From: an uncultured Synergistales bacterium
GTDB taxonomy: Bacteria; Synergistota; Synergistia; Synergistales; Aminobacteriaceae
Direction of reading: 5' to 3'
DNA length: 5,785 nucleotides
Assembly (NCBI GenBank): GCA_905233335.1
Contig: CAJOED010000090.1
Location: 1-5,785, forward strand
The notes under the pieces are model-generated. The model was not told the DNA's origin, made no database searches, and saw only the letters and a program-made list of their open reading frames with translations. The position numbers were made by a program, and so were the translations under genes. Positions 1 through 5,017 of the stretch are shown in pieces. How positions within the stretch are numbered: the first letter of the stretch is position 1; every line of letters begins with the position of its first letter.

Positions 1-290
1 GTCCCTATCCACCATGGGCGTAAGGTATTTGAGGAGACCTGTTCCTAGTACGAGAGGACCAGAATGGACGAACCGCTAGTGTATCAGTTGTAACGCCAGT
101 TGCATAAGCTGAGTAGCTAAGTTCGGCAGGGATAACCGCTGAAAGCATCTAAGTGGGAAACCCCCTCCAAGATGAGATACCTTTTGCGCAAGCAGTGAAA
201 AAACTGTGAGACGAACAGTTAGATAGGTCAGAAGTGTAAGCATTGTGAGATGTTGAGCTGACTGATACTAATAAGTTGAAAATTTCTTCT
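1..290 (+). rRNA. rrl: 23S ribosomal RNA, 3' end (partial)
   Basis: This is the 3' portion of the large-subunit rRNA, recognised by direct similarity to conserved 23S segments. The sarcin-ricin loop AGTACGAGAGGA lies at 47-58; by alignment with that loop, base 53 corresponds to E. coli A2660, so the window opens near E. coli position 2608. The conserved GCTGAAAGCATCTAAG block of domain VI is at 138-153, and the terminal GAGCTGACTGATACTAAT block at 255-272. The 5' part of the gene lies outside the window. The exact mature 3' end is set by RNase processing and is estimated here from alignment to E. coli, within about 10 bases. No indel in the catalytic or factor-binding parts was noticed. The segment after GATGAGATACC is shorter than in E. 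coli, as in many other bacteria. Confidence 0.97.
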
Positions 291-345
291 TTCTTTCATT
301 TTTGCGGTTGTGTGAAGTTGCTGATAAGTTCAGGGAAAATAAATT
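291..345 (+). other. 23S-5S internal transcribed spacer
   Basis: About 55 bases separate the 23S and 5S rRNAs. The first part is pyrimidine-rich (TTCTTTCATTTTTG), which would fit one side of a processing stem formed with sequence 5' of the 23S, but that side is outside the window. No tRNA cloverleaf fits in the available length. Confidence 0.8.
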
Positions 346-460
346 ATTGGCGGTAAATGCGGCAGGGATACACCCGGAAACATGCCGAACCCGGAAGTTA
401 AGCCTGCGAGCGTCGATGGTACTGTGTGGGGTACATACGGGAGAGTAGACCACTGCCAGT
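346..460 (+). rRNA. rrf: 5S ribosomal RNA
   Basis: This is a complete 5S rRNA of about 115 bases, within the normal 115-120 range. The terminal helix I can be read directly: bases 346-354 (ATTGGCGGT) pair with 452-460 (ACTGCCAGT), allowing G-U pairs. The conserved core CCGAACCCGGAAGTTAAG at 386-403 and the late GGGAGAGTAGA segment at 439-449 are diagnostic. It is the last gene of the rrn operon and is followed within 14 bases by an intrinsic terminator. The ends are placed from helix I and may be off by one or two bases. Confidence 0.96.
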
Positions 461-473
461 TTAGATTTGACGG

Positions 474-510
474 AGAGGAAGTTCTTTTTGATGAGAGCTT
501 CCTCTTTTTT
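474..510 (+). terminator. Rho-independent terminator of the rrn operon
   Basis: A stem of about 12 base pairs joins 474-485 (AGAGGAAGTTCT) to 494-505 (AGAGCTTCCTCT), with one G-U pair and an 8-base loop. It is followed directly by a run of T to base 510. Its position 14 bases after the 5S rRNA identifies it as the end of the rRNA transcript. It should shield the next gene from very high rRNA transcription. Confidence 0.93.
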
Positions 511-522
511 GTGTATGTGAGG

Positions 523-555
523 TGGTATAATCTATATACTTGATTACACAGGAGA
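523..555 (+). promoter_or_regulatory. Extended -10 promoter and ribosome binding site of the DUF262 gene
   Basis: A perfect TATAAT at 526-531 is preceded by TGG (523-525), giving a TGN extended -10 element. No good -35 hexamer is present: the expected place, about 503-508, falls in the T-run of the rrn terminator. Transcription would start near 537-540. The leader carries AGGAGA at 550-555, nine bases before the ATG at 565, with a spacer that is almost all T. This supports the chosen start and an independent transcript. Confidence 0.75.
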
Positions 556-564
556 TTTTTTTAC

Positions 565-2298
565 ATGTCAAAACTTAAAGCAGACCAGAAAACTATAGAA
601 AATTTCATGGGTGAAAGAAAAAATTTCTTCCTTATTCCTGATTACCAACGCCCTTATGCTTGGGAAGATGACGAATGTTCAACACTATGGAACGATATTT
701 TTACTTTTTGTTTCCCCGATGGAGACAGCAGAAGTTTTGACGAAAATGATGAGTATTTTTTAGGCTCGCTCGTCGTATTCAGAAATGAAAATAATCGCCT
801 TGAAGTTATCGACGGCCAGCAAAGATTAGTTACACTCACCCTCTTACTTCGCGCGTTCTATCAGGCTTACGGAGATAATATGACCGATGAGGATTCTCAT
901 GACGCAAAACGTGATATAGCAAAATGTTTGTGGAAAACTCAATCAATCGGACACCAGCTTGATATGTCAGACCTGAAAATTTATTCGGAAGTCGCTAACG
1001 AAAAAGATAATAATGAATTTCTGCATATCATGATTGAGGGTGAAGCAGATAAAAATCAATATAAGGGAAGGTATGCGGAAAATTACAGGCTGTTTCAGCG
1101 GAAAATCAAAGAATTTCAGGAGAATTTTCCAAAGTATTTTCACCTCATGCCGGAAAGAATTTTAGCGAATTGTTCCATGCTGCCCATTGAAGCAGAAGGA
1201 CAAGATACAGCACTCCGAATTTTTGCGACACTCAACGACAGAGGCAAGCCCCTTTCAGACTCCGATATACTGAAAGCAAAATTGTATAAAGTATATTCCG
1301 ATAATCAGCAGAAAGATTTTTTTATTTCACGGTGGCGGACTTTTGAAAGCTCATGCAAAACTATTTTCGTTCCCGGAAGAAGCAACCCGCTTGATGACAT
1401 GTTCACACGCTACATGTTTTACGCAAAAGCCTCGCAGGGAAGCATAGACACAAGCGTAGAAGGTTTACGGGATTTTTATACGCGCGACGACAAAAAATAT
1501 TCACCGCTGAAAAGAGATTACACAAAAACTTTTGATAACCTGCTAATTCTTGCTGACTTTTGGAGAGATGTTACACTTCAGGAACGCGAAAGATTTTCCG
1601 AAAAAATACTGAAATCATTATACGTCCTTCACTATATGCCGAATAATTTTTGGACTTTCCTCGTGTCGGTGTATTTCATGACGAATAAAAACAAAAATGG
1701 AATGCTTGAGGAAAAAAATTTCTATGACTTCCTGCAAAAAATTACTGGCTTTATGCTCGCTTCAAAAATAATGAGGCCGGGAAATACTACACCGTTTTTT
1801 CACGCAATGGCTGATACTGCTTGCGGACGCAAAATCACTTTCAGAGGCTATGAATTTGACCTGGTAGAACTTGAGAGCCGACTGATGAATTTTGACTTCA
1901 ACGACAGCAGAAAAATTACACGGGGCTTCATAGCATGGTATGTTTTTCAGGACAAAGAACAGGAATTATTATCACTCGAAACAAAATATGACACCGAACA
2001 TATTTTTCCGCGCAAACGAAAAGACGAACTCAGGAACGAAAAAAATTTTGACGCACTCGGAAATAAATCACTGCTCGAAAAAAATATCAATATCAGAGCT
2101 TCCGACTACAGATTTACAGACAAGGCAAATTATTATCTGGGCAGAACTTTCACCAAAAAACAGCCGACAAAAGTTCATGAACTTCAAGAACTCGCACGGA
2201 CAAAAAATGACTTCACAGAACAGGACATAGTACAGCGCAACAAAAAAATCATCGGCAGTTTCATAAAATTCATGGGATATTATGACATGCTGAAATAA
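565..2298 (+). CDS. DUF262 and DUF1524 (GmrSD-family) nuclease, probable phage/modified-DNA defence
   Basis: The 577-residue protein has the two-domain layout of GmrSD-type type IV restriction enzymes (also BrxU and SspE). The N-terminal ParB-like DUF262 domain shows IPDYQRPYAW at residues 24-33 and DGQQRLVTL at 83-91, the nucleotide-handling motifs of the family. FATLNDRGKPLSDSDILKA at 220-238 matches the usual second block. A helical middle region leads to the C-terminal DUF1524 His-Me-finger (HNH-like) domain, with DTEHIFP at 476-482 (H479 the likely catalytic histidine), LGNKSLL at 498-504, and the following N509, F517 and K520. All hallmark residues are present, so the protein looks active. 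The family cuts modified or foreign DNA and uses NTP; the target here is unknown. No signal peptide or membrane segment is seen, so it is expected in the cytoplasm. Codons are visibly richer in A/T than in ilvE and ispE, which fits horizontal transfer. There is no adjacent methylase, dnd/ssp or BREX gene. Confidence 0.92.
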   Translation: MSKLKADQKTIENFMGERKNFFLIPDYQRPYAWEDDECSTLWNDIFTFCFPDGDSRSFDENDEYFLGSLVVFRNENNRLEVIDGQQRLVTLTLLLRAFYQAYGDNMTDEDSHDAKRDIAKCLWKTQSIGHQLDMSDLKIYSEVANEKDNNEFLHIMIEGEADKNQYKGRYAENYRLFQRKIKEFQENFPKYFHLMPERILANCSMLPIEAEGQDTALRIFATLNDRGKPLSDSDILKAKLYKVYSDNQQKDFFISRWRTFESSCKTIFVPGRSNPLDDMFTRYMFYAKASQGSIDTSVEGLRDFYTRDDKKYSPLKRDYTKTFDNLLILADFWRDVTLQERERFSEKILKSLYVLHYMPNNFWTFLVSVYFMTNKNKNGMLEEKNFYDFLQKITGFMLASKIMRPGNTTPFFHAMADTACGRKITFRGYEFDLVELESRLMNFDFNDSRKITRGFIAWYVFQDKEQELLSLETKYDTEHIFPRKRKDELRNEKNFDALGNKSLLEKNINIRASDYRFTDKANYYLGRTFTKKQPTKVHELQELARTKNDFTEQDIVQRNKKIIGSFIKFMGYYDMLK

Positions 2299-2304
2299 AA
2301 TTTC

Positions 2305-2347
2305 TCTCCGGCTGTTATAATGACAGCTTAATATATTTTCCCGGAGA
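2305..2347 (+). promoter_or_regulatory. Extended -10 promoter inside an inverted repeat that includes the MgtC gene Shine-Dalgarno
   Basis: TGTTATAAT at 2313-2321 is a TGN extended -10 with a perfect TATAAT; no -35 match was found. Transcription would begin near 2328. A small inverted repeat, GCTGT (2311-2315) and ACAGC (2323-2327), flanks the -10 box. A longer outer repeat pairs TCTCCGG (2305-2311) with CCGGAGA (2341-2347), and the right arm holds the GGAGA Shine-Dalgarno for the ATG at 2358. RNA made from this promoter lacks the left arm, so the outer stem can form only in transcripts reading through from the DUF262 gene. Confidence 0.6.
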
Positions 2348-2357
2348 TGATTTTTCT

Positions 2358-3089
2358 ATGATTGATCCCTTCCTCAATGACCCACTCGCAAAATTTTTAG
2401 GCTCATGGTCAACAGGCATTAATGTATATTCCGTGATGTTCCGTATATTTCTCGTCGTAGTCCTCGCGTCTATCATCGGCTGTGAACGCTCAAGCAAAAG
2501 ACACTCTGCAGGACTTCGCACGTTCATCATCGTCTCTATGGCTTCTGCCGTGTCCGCAATGCTCGATGTCTGCATTCTGTCCGTAACCCCGGAAGGTTTC
2601 GCGGTGATTTCGGCGGCATCTATCGTGTCGGTCGCAATGATCAGCGGGAACTCCATACTCTTCAGCTCACGAAGCCAGATCAAGGGACTCACAACTTCTG
2701 CAGGGTTATGGGCGTGCGGGATTATCGGTCTTGCGGCAGGTGCAGGACTGTATACCATAACGCTGATTTCGTTCGTCGCGCTCATTCTCTGCATATCACA
2801 GCTCCCAAGAATAGAGGCCGTACTCAAAGACAGATCGAATCACTTTGAAGTCCACCTGGAACTCAAGAACAGCTACAACCTTCAAGATTTCGTTACGACA
2901 ATCCGCAAACTTGGCCTGAAAATTGATGACATAGAGTCAAACCCGGCATACGCAAATTCAGGATTGAGCGTCTATTCCGTGTCAATAACGATAAGCGAGA
3001 GGGACTTCAAGAAATACAGAAAGCACAAGGACATCATAGAAGCTCTGCGCTCGCTTGATTATATTCACTATATCGAGGAAATGAATTAA
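2358..3089 (+). CDS. MgtC/SapB-family inner-membrane protein
   Basis: The 243-residue protein has about five hydrophobic segments (roughly residues 25-41, 55-75, 82-103, 115-130 and 132-148) followed by a soluble C-terminal domain (about 162-243) with alternating strand/helix character, like the ACT-type tail of this family. Family signatures are GCERSSKRHSAGLRT at 41-55 (E43, R44, G52, R54) and GLTTSAGLW at 110-118, followed by a glycine-rich segment GLAAGAGLY at 124-132. The usual glycine-rich GFLGAG motif is replaced by a divergent AMISGN at 93-98. MgtC of Salmonella modulates the F-type ATP synthase and supports growth in low magnesium and in macrophages. Most bacterial homologues are uncharacterised, so a role in ion or envelope homeostasis is inference. 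The start fits GGAGA at 2343-2347 and its own promoter. The stop is 42 bases before ilvE, so read-through into ilvE is possible. Confidence 0.9.
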   Translation: MIDPFLNDPLAKFLGSWSTGINVYSVMFRIFLVVVLASIIGCERSSKRHSAGLRTFIIVSMASAVSAMLDVCILSVTPEGFAVISAASIVSVAMISGNSILFSSRSQIKGLTTSAGLWACGIIGLAAGAGLYTITLISFVALILCISQLPRIEAVLKDRSNHFEVHLELKNSYNLQDFVTTIRKLGLKIDDIESNPAYANSGLSVYSVSITISERDFKKYRKHKDIIEALRSLDYIHYIEEMN

Positions 3090-3115
3090 AATATAGTATT
3101 TGCAAATTACAAGTG

Positions 3116-3121
3116 AAGGAG
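3116..3121 (+). promoter_or_regulatory. Ribosome binding site of ilvE
   Basis: AAGGAG lies 10 bases before the ATG at 3132, with a spacer consisting mostly of T. It selects this start over others. A weak TATAGT at 3092-3097 just after the MgtC stop codon might be a -10 box but has no TGN or -35 support, so I do not call a promoter here. Co-transcription with the MgtC gene is the simpler reading. Confidence 0.8.
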
Positions 3122-3131
3122 AATTTTTTTC

Positions 3132-4196
3132 ATGCAAATCAGTATCACAAAAAATCCCAATCCCGGCACATTACCACCGAGCGACAAATTAGGTTTCGGA
3201 ACGATATTTTCGGATCATATGTTCATCATGGACTACAACGACGCGGAAAAATGGCACAACCCGCGAATAGTCCCTTACGGCCCCTTGTCCCTCATGCCTT
3301 CAGGAGACGGCATACAGTACGCTAACACAGTGTTCGAGGGCATGAAGGCTTACCGATGGGCTGACGACAGCATTCACCTCTTCCGCCCGACAGAAAACGC
3401 AAAACGCATCAACATTTCCGCAGAAAGAATCGGCCTTCCCGAAGTCCCGAATGATGTATTTCTTGAGGCTGTCAGGGAATTAGTCAGGATCGACAGAAAC
3501 TGGGTGCCGTCGGGTAACGGAACATCACTCTACATTCGCCCGTTCATTTTCGCCACTGATGAGGAACTCGCCCTGCACGGAATACACAAGGCTATTTTCG
3601 TCGTAATCACCTCACCGAGCGCAAGTTACTTTGCTGAAGGCATCAAGCCCGTGAAAATCATGCTCGAAACTGAAGACGTAAGAGCTGTACGCGGCGGAAC
3701 AGGCTACACGAAATGCGGCGGGAATTATGCGGCCTCAAACAGGGCAGGCGACCGGGCACTCGAAAAAGGTTATTCCCAAGTGTTATGGCTTGACGGCGTT
3801 CACAGAAAATACATTGAGGAAGTCGGTGCTATGAATGTCATGTTCAAGATAAAGGGCACAGTCGTAACTCCCTCGCTCGAAAACGGATCAATTCTCGGAG
3901 GCATTACCCGCAAATCATGCCTTGAGGTTTTGCGGCACTGGGGAGTCCCGACAGAAGAAAGGCTGCTTAGTGTCGACGAACTTATGTCGGCGGCAGAGAA
4001 CGGAGAACTTGAGGAGGCATTCGGTACAGGCACGGCAGCAGTAATTTCGCCCATCGGTGAACTGTTCTACAACGGCAAGAAATACACCGTCAACGACTTC
4101 AAAATCGGCCCGACAGCACAGAAATTATACGACGAACTCACCGGGATTCAGTGGGGCACAAGACCTGACCCGTTCGGATGGACTGAATGCGTGTAA
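3132..4196 (+). CDS. ilvE: Branched-chain amino acid aminotransferase (BCAT type II, fold-type IV PLP enzyme)
   Basis: The enzyme reversibly transfers an amino group between glutamate and the keto acids of leucine, isoleucine and valine, the last step of their synthesis. The 354-residue length is usual for the eukaryote-like BCAT II subfamily. Visible motifs are GFGTIFSDHMFIMDY (21-35), FEGMKAYR (68-75), YIRPFIFA (134-141), GGTGYTKCGGNYAAS (188-202) with K194 as the PLP Schiff-base lysine, YIEEVGAMN (227-235) with E230 expected to contact the PLP pyridine nitrogen, ILGGITR (254-260) for phosphate binding, and FGTGTAAV (297-304). The N-terminus aligns from the first methionine. One small oddity is QYANTVFEG (62-70), where the family usually has HY at the start; the tyrosine is kept. 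It is cytoplasmic. Its end overlaps ispE by 10 bases, implying translational coupling. No attenuator or T-box fits in the short upstream gap. Confidence 0.96.
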   Translation: MQISITKNPNPGTLPPSDKLGFGTIFSDHMFIMDYNDAEKWHNPRIVPYGPLSLMPSGDGIQYANTVFEGMKAYRWADDSIHLFRPTENAKRINISAERIGLPEVPNDVFLEAVRELVRIDRNWVPSGNGTSLYIRPFIFATDEELALHGIHKAIFVVITSPSASYFAEGIKPVKIMLETEDVRAVRGGTGYTKCGGNYAASNRAGDRALEKGYSQVLWLDGVHRKYIEEVGAMNVMFKIKGTVVTPSLENGSILGGITRKSCLEVLRHWGVPTEERLLSVDELMSAAENGELEEAFGTGTAAVISPIGELFYNGKKYTVNDFKIGPTAQKLYDELTGIQWGTRPDPFGWTECV

Positions 4197-4975
4197 TTCT
4201 CCCGACGTTCGCAAAAATCAATCTCACTCTGCGCATCATCAACAAGAGGCGGGACGGTTATCATAATCTTGTGTCTACGTTCATGAAAATACCTTCCGGC
4301 GATGTCCTCTATATTTCCGAGTCGACAGCAGGAATTGACATCGTGAACGCAAATATTCCGCTTCAGGGTGAAAATATCGTCGCTAAGGCGTTGCGCGTTG
4401 CCCGTGAGGACGGATTCAAGATTCCCCCGCTGAACGTGATGATACATAAGAGTATTCCGCCCGGTTCCGGTTTAGGTGCTGGCTCCGGGAATGCGGCGGC
4501 TGTGCTTGAGTTTTTCGGGGCAGAAAGAGTTGCGGCAAAAGTCGGAGCTGATGTCCCGTTTCTGTGTTCGGGCATAAACCTGGCTATCGTGTCGGGTATC
4601 GGTGAACACGTCGAGAAAATTGATGAGCGTCTTGTGCACGGGGTTATCGCTATTCCCGAATGGCAGACCGAAACGAAAACTGCATATTCTGAACTCGATG
4701 CTATGGGCTATGAAGTTGATACGATGCTGGCACGGACTGAGTCGCGCGATATTTACCACGCAAACGCAGGCCGCAGGGTCGGGCTTCTCCCGAATGACTT
4801 TCTGAAGGTGTTACTGAAGAAGCACACGAAATACAACGAGCTTTTCAGGATGTTCGACAAGGCAGGAGCTGATGCTTGGGGTGTGTCCGGGTCAGGGAGT
4901 GCGGCATTTGCGGTGCTGAATAAACCGACAGTGTTCGCTTGGCCGGGATACGTGAAGCATGTGCTGTATTTCTAG
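4187..4975 (+). CDS. ispE: 4-diphosphocytidyl-2-C-methyl-D-erythritol kinase (IspE)
   Basis: This GHMP kinase phosphorylates CDP-methylerythritol with ATP, the fourth step of the MEP isoprenoid pathway, in the cytoplasm. The 262-residue protein shows AKINL (9-13, with K10), RRDGYHNL (21-28, with H26), GENIVAKAL (61-69), the glycine-rich ATP loop PPGSGLGAGSGNAAA (91-105), GADVPF (120-125, with catalytic D122), NDF (203-205) and GVSGSGSAAF (232-241). K10, H26 and D122 sit where E. coli has its active-site residues. It is about 20 residues shorter than E. coli IspE (283), partly because only 12 residues instead of about 23 separate the ATP loop from GADVP. The loop also has SGN where most have SSN. 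The ATG at 4187 overlaps the end of ilvE by 10 bases. Only a weak GGATGG (4176-4181) precedes it, so translation probably depends on ilvE. Confidence 0.94.
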   Translation: MRVILPTFAKINLTLRIINKRRDGYHNLVSTFMKIPSGDVLYISESTAGIDIVNANIPLQGENIVAKALRVAREDGFKIPPLNVMIHKSIPPGSGLGAGSGNAAAVLEFFGAERVAAKVGADVPFLCSGINLAIVSGIGEHVEKIDERLVHGVIAIPEWQTETKTAYSELDAMGYEVDTMLARTESRDIYHANAGRRVGLLPNDFLKVLLKKHTKYNELFRMFDKAGADAWGVSGSGSAAFAVLNKPTVFAWPGYVKHVLYF

Positions 4976-4982
4976 GAATTAT

Positions 4983-5017
4983 CCCCCGGGGCTTTTAGGG
5001 CTTCGGGGGTGTTTTTT
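4983..5017 (+). terminator. Rho-independent terminator after ispE
   Basis: CCCCCG (4983-4988) pairs with CGGGGG (5004-5009). The stem extends inward through G-U and G-C pairs to a small loop around 4994-4998, and GTGTTTTTT (5009-5017) follows. It begins eight bases after the ispE stop and ends the ilvE-ispE transcript. On the minus strand no T-run follows the stem, so it should work in one direction only. The stem also encodes the last residues of the convergent DUF4422 gene. Confidence 0.9.

Noticed and set aside
291..345. Possible tRNA in the 23S-5S spacer
   Set aside because: Only about 55 bases are available and no cloverleaf arms or TTCGA-like loop are present.
268..453. Open frame on the minus strand across the 23S end and 5S rRNA
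   Set aside because: It lies within structural RNA genes on the other strand and its product resembles nothing recognisable.
1940..2230. Second plus-strand frame inside the C-terminal part of the DUF262-DUF1524 gene
   Set aside because: It overlaps the region encoding the conserved DUF1524 motifs in the correct frame; the alternative product is rich in N, K and T with no recognisable domain.
2305..2355. Intrinsic terminator after the DUF262 gene
   Set aside because: The outer stem is 7 base pairs with a 29-base loop and the T-run starts four bases after the stem, interrupted; a regulatory hairpin or chance repeat fits better than an efficient terminator.
2315..2827. Long minus-strand open frame (170 codons) antisense to the MgtC gene
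   Set aside because: The plus-strand frame carries clear MgtC/SapB motifs. The antisense product is low-complexity and has no ribosome binding site or family motif.
3090..3131. Promoter, T-box or leucine/isoleucine attenuator ahead of ilvE
   Set aside because: The gap is 42 bases, too short for a T-box or leader peptide. The TATAGT at 3092-3097 has no supporting -35 or TGN element.
3800..4759. Several minus-strand open frames opposite ilvE and ispE
   Set aside because: They mirror conserved coding sequence of ilvE and ispE and arise from its codon pattern; no motif or start signal supports them.
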